Assembly (NCBI GenBank): GCA_031266185.1
Contig: JAISBM010000026.1
Location: 1 to 60,915 of the forward strand
Length of the DNA: 60,915 bases
Origin: Endomicrobium sp.
GTDB taxonomy: Bacteria; Elusimicrobiota; Endomicrobiia; Endomicrobiales; Endomicrobiaceae
Direction: 5' to 3'
Positions within the stretch are counted from its first letter, which is position 1. Every line of letters starts with the position of its first letter. Below the pieces are notes generated by a model that ran no database searches, was not told the origin of the DNA, and worked only from the letters and a program-made list of their open reading frames with translations. Both the position numbers and the translations under genes were made by a program. Positions 44,471-53,869 of this stretch are shown in pieces.

Positions 44471-44863
44471 TTAGTCTCCGGATATTTCTATCATTTTTTT
44501 TTCAAAATTAAGAAATTCGTTATAATACATATAAACTATATTTTTTATCAATTTATTTTTAATTGTATCATCATAATAAGTATGTGCTGACAAATTTCTA
44601 TCATTTATCATATCAATCCACGTTTGTCCATTAAGAATTAACTCCGCTTTAAAAGCTTCACGAAATGTACCTTTACTCCCAATTATTCCGTTAATGCCCA
44701 TATATTCTAGATAATCTTTCATTGTTTTCCATGCTAACTCATATGTAAATTCAAAATTCTGTATTAATCCTGCACTAGTGTCCTTTATATACTTTTCATG
44801 ACTTTTTCTAGTATCTTCAGACGCTTTTATTGCATTTTCAAAAGAGTTTATAGCTTTTTGCAA
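44471..44863 (-). CDS. HEPN-domain (HI0074/HepT-like) toxin-type protein
   Basis: 130 residues. The HEPN domain has the RNase motif R-x4-H at R89-NLSA-H94 (RNLSAHTYYDD) and the Tyr expected to be AMPylated nearby. The fold is the four-helix 'nucleotidyltransferase substrate-binding' type: EFTYELAWKTMKDYLEY. The best start is a TTG without a good Shine-Dalgarno, because a stop lies three codons upstream in frame. Its partner gene is broken. If expressed it could be a toxin without antitoxin, which suggests that it is weak or silent. Confidence 0.75.
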   Translation of the reverse strand: MQKAINSFENAIKASEDTRKSHEKYIKDTSAGLIQNFEFTYELAWKTMKDYLEYMGINGIIGSKGTFREAFKAELILNGQTWIDMINDRNLSAHTYYDDTIKNKLIKNIVYMYYNEFLNFEKKMIEISGD

Positions 44864-44974
44864 CTTTACTTACATCCAATTTAGTTGTCAACATTTTAAC
44901 TCCAATAAACACCTTATCTTTAACAAACTTACTTTTTCATACCCTGTTTGAAACCTTCTTAATAATAAAACTCC

Positions 44975-45193
44975 ATGGGCAGATATCTACATCAGTCCAA
45001 ATTAAATAATGGAACAACAAAGGTTCGAATAATTAGTAAAGAAGGGAGAAATGTTGTAAAAGTTAACTGTATAGGTACAGCACACAATGAGACGAATTAA
45101 AAACATTAATGTTTTTAGCACAAAACAGTTTAGAATATCCTAAACAAGAGAAATTTAAAATTAATGTAGAAGGTTTTGTGTTTATATCCCAAG
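44975..45193 (+). pseudogene. transposase N-terminal fragment (IS1634/IS4-like)
   Basis: On the plus strand MGRYLHQSKLNNGTTKVRII and VVKVNCIGTAHNET resemble the start of IS1634-type transposases ('...vVkhiGsAHtdeE'). One frameshift later it continues DELKTLMFLAQNSLEY and FKINVEGFVFIS, then ends at the glutamine synthetase stop. No DDE catalytic region or terminal inverted repeats are visible. The gap 44880-45193 holds nothing else. Confidence 0.55.
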
Positions 45194-47293
45194 TTAAAAA
45201 GTGTTTAAAAGTTTTTGATAGCTTGTCATAGGCCAAAATTCACCTGAAACTAAGTCTTCTGCAGCGTCTATTTTTTGTCTTAAAGCATCCAAAATTTCTA
45301 CACCTTTAGATGCAAACTCTTTTGCAGTTTCTGCTAGCTGGCCATGTGAAATTGTAACAAATTTATCTAACTCCGCGTTATATTTACTTATATCCTCATA
45401 AAGTTCAACTAACGTTTTAATTTCTTTTACAAATATATCTGACTTCACATTTAGTTTTCCTAAATTTTTTGCAGTTTTAGAAAGTTTGTCTATTTGTTTT
45501 AAAATTGCAGGTAAAATTAATGTGTTTACAATCTTTATAGCGTATTTATATTCTATCTCTTTAGTTTTAATGTAATTTTCAAGTTTTATTTCTACTTTCG
45601 ATTTTAGCTCTCTTTCATTTAATATGTTAAATTTAGCAAGACAATTAACAGCATCTTGATTTAAAAAAAGTTTTAAAGCTTCAGGCGTATTTCTAGCATT
45701 AGGAAGACTCCTTTTTTCTGCTTCTTTATGCCAATCTTTTGAATATCCGTTCTTTTCAAATCTTATATCTTTTGTTTCTGAAATTATACCTTTTACAACT
45801 TCTAAAGCTTTTTGCTTGACATCTGCATCATCTTTTTTAGATTCTATCCTGTTATAAATTTCATTAAATCCGTAAGCTGCTATAAAATTTAGTACGGTGC
45901 CAGCTTCTGATGGGTTTGACGAAGAACCTAAAGCTCTAAACTCAAATTTGTTACCTGTAAACGCTACAGGAGAAGTTCTATTTCTATCAGAATAGTCTTT
46001 ATTAACTTTTGGAAGATTTTGAACGCCAAGGGTAATTTCGTTTACTTCTTTATCGTCAATGGTCCTTGCTTTTTCTATAGAATCTAATAAGTTGCTTACA
46101 TATTCCCCAAGGTACACTGACATTATCGCAGGAGGAGCTTCGTTTGCACCAAGCCTGTGGTCATTACCAGCATCTGCAACACTAGCTCTTAAAATTCCAC
46201 CAAACTTTTTTACACCGAATAATACTGCACTTACTGCTATAAGAAAAGATATATTTTTAAGAGGAGATTTTGAAGGTTCAAAATAGTTTGCGCCAGTATT
46301 ATCACCAATAGACCAGTTAAAATGTTTGCCAGAACCGTTTACCCCAGCAAAAGGCTTTTCGTGAAGGAGCGCTACCATATTGTGCTTATCTGCAACTTTT
46401 TTTAACACTTCCATAATCTGCAGATTGTTGTCTATAGCTAAGTTAACTTCTTGATGTAAAGGTGCAAGCTCAAACTGATTAGGAGCAACTTCGTTATGTC
46501 TTGTCTTGATTGGTATTCCCTTACGATATAAAGTGTTGTCCACTTCTTCCATAAATTCTAAAATATTTTGTCGTATGGTGCCAAAATAGTGGTCTTCCAT
46601 CTGTTGCCCTTTTGCCGGTTTGGTGCCAAAGAGCGTTCTTCCTGTAACCATAATGTCGGGCCTAGAAGCAACTAAATCTTTTGATAAAAGAAAGTACTCT
46701 TGTTCTATACCTGCAAAAACTTTAACTTGTTTTGCATTTTTGTTGCCAAGCAGTTTTTGTAAAGCAATAACTTTTTCATTTAAAACTGTAAGAGACCTAA
46801 GTAAAGGTGTTTTTAAATCTAAAACTTCGCCTGTCCAAGAAAGAAAAACTGAAGGAATTACTAAAGTTTTTGTTTTTCCAGACTCTAAAAGAAATACTGG
46901 GGAAGTTGGGTCCCAAGCGGTGTATCCTCTTGCTTCAAATGTAGACCTTATGCCTCCAGAAGGGAAAGAAGAGGCGTCTGGTTCTGACTGTACAAGCTGA
47001 GATGCGGAAAACCTTTCTATTATCTCACCATTATCACCATAATCTATAAAAGAGTCATGTTTTTGTGCAGTACCACCTCTTTGAGGTTGGAACCAATGAG
47101 TAAAATGCGTTGTACCATTTTCTAAAGCCCATTCTTTCATAGCGTGGGCAACTTCCCCAGCTATTGACTGGTCTAGAGGTTCTACATTATCTATAGCAGC
47201 AACAAGCTTTTTATAGATGTTTTTACTTAGCTTTTGTTCCATAACTTTTTTTGTAAACACCAATTCGCCGTAATAGTTGTGTATTGATTGCAT
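45194..47293 (-). CDS. glnN: type III glutamine synthetase
   Basis: About 699 residues from the ATG at 47293, chosen for the AAGGAG six bases before it. GSIII features are THFTHWFQPQRGGTAQKHDS, EQEYFLLSK, the ATP/Glu-binding block ARHNE-like KTRHNEVAPNQFELAPLH, HEKPFAGVNGSGKHFNWSI and NRTSPVAFTGNKFEFRALGSSSNP. GSIII is large, dodecameric and known in Bacteroidota, cyanobacteria and some other anaerobes. It assimilates ammonia into glutamine. Neighbours are two Na+-coupled amino-acid-type transporters, suggesting a local nitrogen group. Confidence 0.95.
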   Translation of the reverse strand: MQSIHNYYGELVFTKKVMEQKLSKNIYKKLVAAIDNVEPLDQSIAGEVAHAMKEWALENGTTHFTHWFQPQRGGTAQKHDSFIDYGDNGEIIERFSASQLVQSEPDASSFPSGGIRSTFEARGYTAWDPTSPVFLLESGKTKTLVIPSVFLSWTGEVLDLKTPLLRSLTVLNEKVIALQKLLGNKNAKQVKVFAGIEQEYFLLSKDLVASRPDIMVTGRTLFGTKPAKGQQMEDHYFGTIRQNILEFMEEVDNTLYRKGIPIKTRHNEVAPNQFELAPLHQEVNLAIDNNLQIMEVLKKVADKHNMVALLHEKPFAGVNGSGKHFNWSIGDNTGANYFEPSKSPLKNISFLIAVSAVLFGVKKFGGILRASVADAGNDHRLGANEAPPAIMSVYLGEYVSNLLDSIEKARTIDDKEVNEITLGVQNLPKVNKDYSDRNRTSPVAFTGNKFEFRALGSSSNPSEAGTVLNFIAAYGFNEIYNRIESKKDDADVKQKALEVVKGIISETKDIRFEKNGYSKDWHKEAEKRSLPNARNTPEALKLFLNQDAVNCLAKFNILNERELKSKVEIKLENYIKTKEIEYKYAIKIVNTLILPAILKQIDKLSKTAKNLGKLNVKSDIFVKEIKTLVELYEDISKYNAELDKFVTISHGQLAETAKEFASKGVEILDALRQKIDAAEDLVSGEFWPMTSYQKLLNTF

Positions 47294-47401
47294 AGATACT
47301 CCTTGTAGAAAATGTTTCTTCATCAATTGTGCTGATATTTAACTATTTTTTTGATAACATGTCAACAAAATAGGATTTTTACTAAAAACGTAAAGCAAAA
47401 A

Positions 47402-47436
47402 AAGCAGTTGTGCCAAAAATATTGGCACAACTGCTT
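47402..47436 (-). terminator. rho-independent terminator of the symporter gene
   Basis: A perfect 15-bp stem (AAGCAGTTGTGCCAA / TTGGCACAACTGCTT) with a five-base loop, followed on the minus strand by a run of Ts. It lies 20 bp downstream of the symporter stop and upstream of the glutamine synthetase gene. Confidence 0.9.
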
Positions 47437-47455
47437 AAAAATCATTGTATTAATA

Positions 47456-48766
47456 TTATATCTTTAAAATAGTTAGAATATATATAAATAAAACCATTCC
47501 ACACAAAGCATAGCGTCCCCTAGAGACAATCCACTTTCCAACAGGCTTTGAACGCCCTGTTTGAACTTCTTGCAAAACAAGATGTTTTGGAACAAACCAG
47601 AAAAAGAAAATAGCGCTCCCTAAAGCGCACAAAGGAATCAAATGTAAAGACAATAAATCAATAACCTTTCTTATGTTACCCACAACTAATACTTTACACA
47701 GCAAGACTGTAGATGTAGAGACAAGAAATATAGCCAAAAAACGTGGTACTTTAAATTTATCATGCAAAGCCTGCACAACTACCTCAAGCTGTCCTATAAA
47801 AGAAGTCAAAGCTGCAAAGAATATTGCCAAAAAGAAAGTAAACATAAAAAATTGGCCAAAAGGAATAGCTTTAAATATATCAGGCAAGGTTATAAATAAA
47901 AGAGCAGGTCCACTGTTTAAATCTTTTCCAAAAGCAAATACTGCTGGGATAATCATAAATGTGGCCAATATAGAAACAAGTGTGTCTGCAAAAACAATGT
48001 ATTTTGCAGAAGAAATTATGTCACTGTCTTTTTTCGTATAAGAGCCGTATGTAACCATTGTTGAACCCCTTAAAGACAGAGAGTAAAAGACTTGACCTAA
48101 AGCTATCATCCAAGTTTTTACATCAAACATATAGTTCCAATCTGGAGAAAATAAATACTTGTATCCTACAATTGCGTTTGGTAAGAAAGCTACTCTTATG
48201 GCTAAAATTATAATAAGTATAAAAATTGCAGGAAGCATTATAGCACAACTCTTTTCTATGCCATTTCTAATACCGCCAGCCAAAGTTACTACAGCTGTGA
48301 GTAAAGTTATGATCATCCAAAAGAGAACGTGTTCATTGCTTGATATTGCAACATAATATTGATTGCTGCTAACTGCGTTAAAAGCCGAACCTGTTAAAGA
48401 GTCCAAAGTAAAACGTATAACCCAAGAAAACACTAATGTGTACCCCACAGCCTGCAAAAAAGCGACAAGAACACATACCCAACCAAAGGCTTCGCCTGGC
48501 ACTGTGTTTTTATTGCGTAACTGTAAAATTTTCTTGAAAGCTGTTGCAGGACCTCCGCCTGTAAATCGTCCAACAGACACTTCGCCGATTAAGGCAATAA
48601 GTCCTAAAGCGATTGCGCATACAACATAAGGAATTACAAATGCTGCTCCACCTCTTTCACCAACACGGTAAGGGAAAAGCCACATGTTTCCCAAGCCAAT
48701 TGCGGTACTGGCAGCAGCAAAAATCAAACCCCATTTGGATGAAAAAGAATCTTTTGACGAACTCAT
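47456..48766 (-). CDS. neurotransmitter:sodium symporter family transporter
   Basis: 436 residues, about 11-12 transmembrane helices of the LeuT fold. The TM1 signature is TAIGLGNMWLFPYRVGERGG and TM2 includes AAFVIPY. Bacterial members import amino acids (Leu, Trp, Tyr and others) with Na+. The substrate is unknown. A strong terminator follows. Combined with the glutamine synthetase and DAACS genes it suggests amino-acid nitrogen uptake. Confidence 0.9.
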   Translation of the reverse strand: MSSSKDSFSSKWGLIFAAASTAIGLGNMWLFPYRVGERGGAAFVIPYVVCAIALGLIALIGEVSVGRFTGGGPATAFKKILQLRNKNTVPGEAFGWVCVLVAFLQAVGYTLVFSWVIRFTLDSLTGSAFNAVSSNQYYVAISSNEHVLFWMIITLLTAVVTLAGGIRNGIEKSCAIMLPAIFILIIILAIRVAFLPNAIVGYKYLFSPDWNYMFDVKTWMIALGQVFYSLSLRGSTMVTYGSYTKKDSDIISSAKYIVFADTLVSILATFMIIPAVFAFGKDLNSGPALLFITLPDIFKAIPFGQFFMFTFFLAIFFAALTSFIGQLEVVVQALHDKFKVPRFLAIFLVSTSTVLLCKVLVVGNIRKVIDLLSLHLIPLCALGSAIFFFWFVPKHLVLQEVQTGRSKPVGKWIVSRGRYALCGMVLFIYILTILKI

Positions 48767-49104
48767 CTGGCAATTCTCCTATGTTTTTTATCTTGTTGTC
48801 TAAATCTTGCTCAAAAAAAACAAAGAGCATAAAGAGAACTATTCTCTTAGCAACTTTGTTGTTTTACTTAATAAAGAAGACAACTTATATATTTTATTTT
48901 TTTTTGAAAAATATATCAATAAATTTTTAAAGTATGTCATTAAAAAGCAAAGGCGAACAAACAGATATAATCTAATTTTGTCCTTTAAGTCCCACAATCT
49001 CAACTTCTTATGAGAGAATCCTTAAAATTTTTAAAAAAGTACAAAATCAAGTTTAAGATAGCACTGTTACGACACTAGAATTATATTAACTCTTACAACC
49101 AAGC
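48767..49104. other. intergenic region with little recognisable content
   Basis: 338 bp between the symporter start and the DAACS stop. Apart from AT-rich tracts and a small hairpin near 48830-48847 (AGAACTATTCT) I see no gene, repeat or clear terminator. It should hold the promoter of the NSS gene, but no convincing -35/-10 pair stands out. Confidence 0.4.
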
Positions 49105-50325
49105 TTATATTTTTTCTGTACAACTTAAAGAATTATTTAAATTATCATTTATAAATTTGGTGTTTGGTTTAAGCTTTTCAACAAACTTTGTAAGTATAAG
49201 TGTTAGAGCACCGTCTCCTGTAATATTGCAAGCTGTCCCAAAACTGTCTTGCAATGCAAAAATACTAAGAATAAGCGCTGTTGCGCTACTATCAAACCCA
49301 AGCACACTGATGATAAGACCTAAAGATGCTAGTACTGTACCACCTGGTACACCTGGAGCTCCTACAGCAAACAGCCCTAACAACAAACAAAACAAAACCA
49401 TAAGCCCTACAGAAGGCAAGTGACCATAATAGATTTGCGAAACAACCATTACAAAAAACACTTCAGTAAGAACAGACCCACAAACGTGTATATTTGAAAA
49501 GAGAGGTATACCAAAATCTACCATATCTTCACGTAACACTTCTGACTTTCTTGCACATTTTAACGCTATAGGCAAAGTAGCAGCCGAGCTCATAGTACCA
49601 ATTGCTGTAAGATATGCAGGTCCATAATATTTTAAAATTTTAAAAGGACTTTTTTTAGAATATATAGCAGCAACACCATACAAAACTGCAAGCCATATAT
49701 AATGCCCTATAATTACAATTAACACTACGACTGCAAAAATCGGTAACTGTTTTGCGATAACGCCTTCATAAGATAAAGAACAAAGTGTGCAACCAACAAA
49801 AAAAGGTAACATTGGAATTAATATTCTTGTAACTATAGAAAGAACTATTTGGTGAAATTCTTCTAATAATTTTATTGTTGTTGTAGACTTTGTCCAGCAA
49901 GCTGCTATCCCAACAATAACAGAAATAAATAAAGCGCCCATAACATTTATAATAGGAGTGACATTTAACTCAAATGTTACTTTTGGTAACTCTTTTGCCT
50001 GCATAACATGGGAACTAATGTTTAAATGAGGAATAAGCTCAAAACCTGCAAATAAAGACATAAATGCTGCGCCAATGCTTGATATATAAGCTAACAAAAA
50101 AGCAAGCCCTAAAACTTTAGAAACACTTTGTCCTAGTTTAGTAATTGAGGGCGTTATAAAACCAATTACAATAAGAGGAACACAAAAGAAAATAAAAGAT
50201 CCTAAAAGTTTCTCTATAGTAACAATAACTTGCATAGTACTATTTTCAACATAACAGCCAGCTATACTTCCAACAATCATGCTTAGAATCAACTTTGCTG
50301 GCAAACTATTTACAAATTTTCTCAT
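49105..50325 (-). CDS. dicarboxylate/amino acid:cation symporter
   Basis: About 406 residues from the ATG at 50325 (AAGGAG seven bases upstream). DAACS/GltP features are the serine-rich hairpin GTMSSAATLPIALKC near the middle and NITGDGALTLILTKF, plus GAPGVPGGTVLASLGL, with about eight transmembrane helices. Typical substrates are glutamate, aspartate or C4-dicarboxylates with Na+ or H+. The nitrogen-metabolism neighbours favour glutamate/aspartate, an inference. Confidence 0.9.
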   Translation of the reverse strand: MRKFVNSLPAKLILSMIVGSIAGCYVENSTMQVIVTIEKLLGSFIFFCVPLIVIGFITPSITKLGQSVSKVLGLAFLLAYISSIGAAFMSLFAGFELIPHLNISSHVMQAKELPKVTFELNVTPIINVMGALFISVIVGIAACWTKSTTTIKLLEEFHQIVLSIVTRILIPMLPFFVGCTLCSLSYEGVIAKQLPIFAVVVLIVIIGHYIWLAVLYGVAAIYSKKSPFKILKYYGPAYLTAIGTMSSAATLPIALKCARKSEVLREDMVDFGIPLFSNIHVCGSVLTEVFFVMVVSQIYYGHLPSVGLMVLFCLLLGLFAVGAPGVPGGTVLASLGLIISVLGFDSSATALILSIFALQDSFGTACNITGDGALTLILTKFVEKLKPNTKFINDNLNNSLSCTEKI

Positions 50326-50611
50326 ACTTAAACTCCTTGTTTTATATATCAAAACGTTATAAATTTTGCAAAAAAGTATGCTTGGTAATTATTTAATGTT
50401 AACTTTGTTAACTCTTTAAATAGACACATATACTCAAAACAACTTATAAAATTTTTACTACAAGTTCTTTTAAGTATTAAAATACTAGAAGATCGATACG
50501 TAACTTTACTTGTTAAACATTCGGTTGGAAAATTGTTTGCAATGAGTAGTATTACTACATCGTAAAAACCCGTAAATATTTGCAGTGTGTTTAGTGTTTA
50601 TATTAAACCTG

Positions 50612-51253
50612 TTAGTTATAATCTTGATCATTAATTAACTCTTTTATTTTTTTGATTGTGCCCTTTATATTGTTTGACATTACAATTTCTGATATCATGC
50701 AAATGTTGTCAGGCTTATATTTTAAGACTTGTTCAATATTTGAAAATTTAATACCACCAATTGCAACTTTTGGAATTTTTATGTTATCTACACAAAATTT
50801 TAAATAGTCTAGACCTACAGGACCCGAAGCATCATCTTTTGTAAAAGTTTGGTAGAGCGGCCCTACTCCTATATAATCTGCACCCTCCTCTTGCGCAAGT
50901 AAAGCTTGATTTTGGTATTGCGTTGATAAACCTATAATCATGTTAGGTCCTACAAGTTCTCTTGTTTTTCTTATAGGCAAATCGGTTTGCCCTATGTGAA
51001 GACCATCACTTTTTACAGCTAAAGCTATGTCTATATCATCGTTTACAATAAAAAGACAGCTATACTGTTGCGTCAATTTACGTATAATTTCACATTGTTT
51101 AAATTTTTCTATTTTTTGTTTATGTTTTTCTCTATACTGTAAAATTTTTACTCCGCTGTCTAACATCTCTTTAACTACTTCGATGTTATCTTTCCCATTT
51201 GACAACTTTTCATCTGTTATAGCATAAAATCCTTTTGGCACTATCTTCTTCAT
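50612..51253 (-). CDS. thiE: thiamine-phosphate synthase
   Basis: About 213 residues; the ATG at 51253 was chosen over an upstream TTG because ThiE homology (KGFYAITDEKL) begins there. TIM-barrel motifs: KILQYREKHK, CLFIVNDDIDIALAVKSDG, HIGQTDLPIRKTRELVG, GVGPLYQTFTKDDASGPVG and VAIGGIKFSNI. It joins HMP-PP with thiazole phosphate. It is alone, 24-27 kb from thiD2 and thiC, and no TPP riboswitch is visible upstream; MITE copy C lies 170 bp upstream. Confidence 0.95.
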   Translation of the reverse strand: MKKIVPKGFYAITDEKLSNGKDNIEVVKEMLDSGVKILQYREKHKQKIEKFKQCEIIRKLTQQYSCLFIVNDDIDIALAVKSDGLHIGQTDLPIRKTRELVGPNMIIGLSTQYQNQALLAQEEGADYIGVGPLYQTFTKDDASGPVGLDYLKFCVDNIKIPKVAIGGIKFSNIEQVLKYKPDNICMISEIVMSNNIKGTIKKIKELINDQDYN

Positions 51254-51422
51254 AACACTACTTAACCCTTTACTAAATATAGACTGTGTTAAATGAACCT
51301 GCAAGCTATACCTTTTAATAACACTAGTCTTTAAAAGTTAAAACATTTTAGAAACGTTAACAAATGTAAAGCAAATACTATCATATAAAGACATAAACTC
51401 GCAAATAACTGTATGTTTGATT

Positions 51423-51634
51423 GGTCTAGTTTAGTATCTTATCTACGTTACTAGAGTGGCTCACTCAGAGAGCAATCGCAACAAACATTCAATCAAATTA
51501 GCAAACTTGCAAAATGAAAAGACAAGAAAGACATAAATGAATTTTGCTTCAGACAAAGCTAATTTGTAATATTAAACGTTTATTGCTCATAAGCCACTCT
51601 TAGAGGTAACTCCGATAAGAGTCTAACCTAGACC
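51423..51634 (+). repeat. MITE-like element, copy C (full length, reference copy)
   Basis: 212 bp. The left end GGTCTAGTTTAGTATCTTAT and the right end ATAAGAGTCTAACCTAGACC are imperfect inverted repeats. Inside lie the paired arms GAGCAAT...AAACATT and AATATTAAACGTTTATTGCTC, and nested AAATTAGC/GCTAATTT, so single-stranded DNA or RNA would fold into one long hairpin. No coding capacity; no obvious target-site duplication. The rest of 51254-51836 shows nothing more than a promoter-like inverted repeat near 51787-51810. Confidence 0.88.
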
Positions 51635-51836
51635 AGGTTATACTATAACACTTTTCGTTGTCTTTTGGTTTAACCATTTGCTTCTCAAAACTGATAGCTT
51701 TATGAATATATTTTCCCTTCTCATCTCATTAAAACCTGTCACGGTAGGTGTTAATATTAAAAACACTAGATTTTGTTTTTTCATTTTGTTATAGTACAGT
51801 TATACAAAATGTTTAATTCAAATAATGGAGGGCAAG

Positions 51837-53093
51837 ATGTCATACATATATAGAGCTCTTAATATGGAATTAATAAAAAGTGTGAAAACTCGTCCTTTGG
51901 TATATTTAAACGGTGCTCGCCAATGTGGAAAATCAACACTTGTCCGTAATGCTTTGCTAGAAAACAACATAAACTATATTAGTTTTGATTCGCCAATCCT
52001 TTTAGCGGCAGCAAAACGGAATCCTGCAAACTTTATTGTTGAGCTTCCGCAAAACAAAATTAATGTTATTGATGAAGTTCAACTTGCCACAGAAATTTTC
52101 CCTTATCTTAAAATTGATGTGGATGAAAAACGCATCAAAGGGAAAAATAAATCTTTATATGTTTTAACTGGTTCTGCAAATATTTTTGCTTTACCAAAGT
52201 TAGCTAATGCTTTGGTTGGTCGTATGACAATTTTGACATTATACCCATTTTCTGTATCAGAGTTCTGTAGAAAAGAGGTCAATTTTATAGATAAATTTTG
52301 GAATATAAAATTAACAGTAGAGAAATACAAAAACACAAATTTGTTGGAAAAAATAAGTAATGCTACTTTCCCAGAAATTGCTTTAGATGAAAATATTGAT
52401 AGGGAAAAGTGGTTTGATGGTTATTTAACTACGATTTTACAAAGAGATGCAGCTTCTCTTGCGAGCATTCGCAGACCAGAAAAAATTTTACAGTTATTGA
52501 TCTCTTTTTCTGAACGTGTGGGTAGTTTGATAAACGATGAAAACATAAAAAAAGAAACAGGCTCTAATAGTATTACTTATGAACGATACAAAGCATTTTG
52601 TAATTCTGTTTTTATGACATTTGAAGTTCAGCCTTGGTCAAAACCAAATAAGTTAGACAAAAGATTTTTGCGCAGCAAAAAAATATATTTTACAGACACA
52701 AATTTTCTGTGTTATATAATGCGTCGAGAGTTAAAAGATTTATATACTAACCCAAGCGCTATGGGGCACATTTTTGAAAACTTTATAGCATCAGAAATAA
52801 TTAAAGCAGCTAGCTCATCACCAAATCAATATTTTGTGTCCCACTTTAATCCTGTTCGTGGACAAGGCAAAGAAGTTGATTTTATAATAGAAAATTCACA
52901 TGGAGAGGCTATTGCTATAGAAATAAAACTAAATGCAACTTTAGACTTAAAAGATTTTGCAAATATGAAAATTTGTAAAGACACTCTCAGAGACAAATTT
53001 AAAAAAGGTATTGTTGTTTACACTGGAAATGAAATATTACCTTTTGGCGATAATTTATGGGCTATTCCAGTAAATTATTTGTGGGAGAGATAA
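51837..53093 (+). CDS. DUF4143-type AAA ATPase (intact)
   Basis: 418 residues from the ATG at 51837 (GGAGG six bases before it). Walker A YLNGARQCGKSTLVR, Walker B INVIDEVQLA and LTGSANIFALPKLANALVGR mark the AAA part (about 10-200). The C-terminal DUF4143 part has GHIFENFIASEI and the PD-(D/E)XK-like EVDFIIENSHGEAIAIEIK. The function is unknown; the nuclease-like tail suggests defence or DNA processing. An imperfect inverted repeat (TTTTGTTATA ... TTATACAAAA) just upstream may be its operator. It is an intact paralog of the pseudogene at 42613 and of the gene at 58518. Confidence 0.88.
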   Translation: MSYIYRALNMELIKSVKTRPLVYLNGARQCGKSTLVRNALLENNINYISFDSPILLAAAKRNPANFIVELPQNKINVIDEVQLATEIFPYLKIDVDEKRIKGKNKSLYVLTGSANIFALPKLANALVGRMTILTLYPFSVSEFCRKEVNFIDKFWNIKLTVEKYKNTNLLEKISNATFPEIALDENIDREKWFDGYLTTILQRDAASLASIRRPEKILQLLISFSERVGSLINDENIKKETGSNSITYERYKAFCNSVFMTFEVQPWSKPNKLDKRFLRSKKIYFTDTNFLCYIMRRELKDLYTNPSAMGHIFENFIASEIIKAASSSPNQYFVSHFNPVRGQGKEVDFIIENSHGEAIAIEIKLNATLDLKDFANMKICKDTLRDKFKKGIVVYTGNEILPFGDNLWAIPVNYLWER

Positions 53094-53109
53094 TCATATT
53101 ATCAAAGCT

Positions 53110-53340
53110 TATTCCTGATTGCTACAACGCCGTTTGGCACACTGATATTTTCGCCATACAAATATAAGTATTAGGGATATTGAGATCGCTTTGACAACAC
53201 AACGGCATTATTTGTAGCAGTAACCGTAGAAACATTATTACTCCCAGGAGTATCTCCATTCCCAGACTGCAGCCCATACGCCGCAAAAACGTTCACGCTT
53301 TGCACCACATATCTACACATCGCTGCTGACATTTATGGTA
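53110..53340 (-). pseudogene. autotransporter passenger remnant
   Basis: On the minus strand it reads VNVFAAYGLQSGNGDTPGSN, NVSTVTATNNAVVLSKRS with stops and shifts, and resembles the fragment at 18490-18760 (CCGTAGAAA..ATTACT and ACCATATCTACACATCGC blocks). No start and no intact frame. It lies directly after the intact ATPase gene. Confidence 0.55.
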
Positions 53341-53546
53341 TTTCCTGACGTTGGTCTGCTTCTTGCCTCAATCTCAACAAAATTATACCGGCATGACTTC
53401 ATCTATATCTTTCCTTGCCTCTTACATAGTCCTTCTTTACTATTAATTCTTAAACACTTGCTACATTGCATTTTAACCTCATCTATCTATAATTGAATAC
53501 TCTCTGTTTAATATCAGTCAATACAGGTAGAAAAATGGTATAGTTA

Positions 53547-53834
53547 ATGAGTAAATATGTACTTGAAGGGTAGTATATAAAGAGCTTACCAATAGGTACA
53601 CCGAGATTTTTGATAGAGCAAGTAGAAAAAATGGAAGAGGTAGAATATTTAGTGCAAGCGCAAAGAGTTAGCCAAGAAGAGCTTAAAGGGCTAGGAGATG
53701 CAATAGAGATGAGAGAATTTGTGTAAATACTAAGGTCATATGAAAAGTACATAATGCCAATGGCCAATGTGGTGGTAGATAGCGCATTAACAATGGAAAT
53801 GAAGAAAGTAAGCTCAATATCGCAAGCAGAGTAA
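53547..53834 (+). pseudogene. broken ORF of unknown family
   Basis: One continuous frame with two internal stops reads MSKYVLEG, stop, YIKSLPIGTPRFLIEQVEKM, EEVEYLVQAQRVSQEELKGL, GDAIEMREFV, stop, ILRSYEKYIMPMANVVVDSA, then ends. The residue composition is protein-like, and a purine-rich plus strand continues into the autotransporter remnant 36 bp downstream. No family is recognised. Confidence 0.35.
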
Positions 53835-53869
53835 AGTAAAAGAGTAGTTTTAAAAATAGGAGGAAGAGA

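Noticed and set aside
44975-45193. Intact insertion sequence at this position
   Set aside because: Only an N-terminal fragment with a frameshift; no DDE domain or terminal repeats.
48767-49104. Small plus-strand frames in the NSS/DAACS gap
   Set aside because: AT-rich shadows and low-complexity translations, no Shine-Dalgarno, no recognisable motif.
50612-51304. TPP riboswitch upstream of thiE or thiC
   Set aside because: No CTGAGA or ACCTGATCTGG-like blocks are present upstream of either gene.
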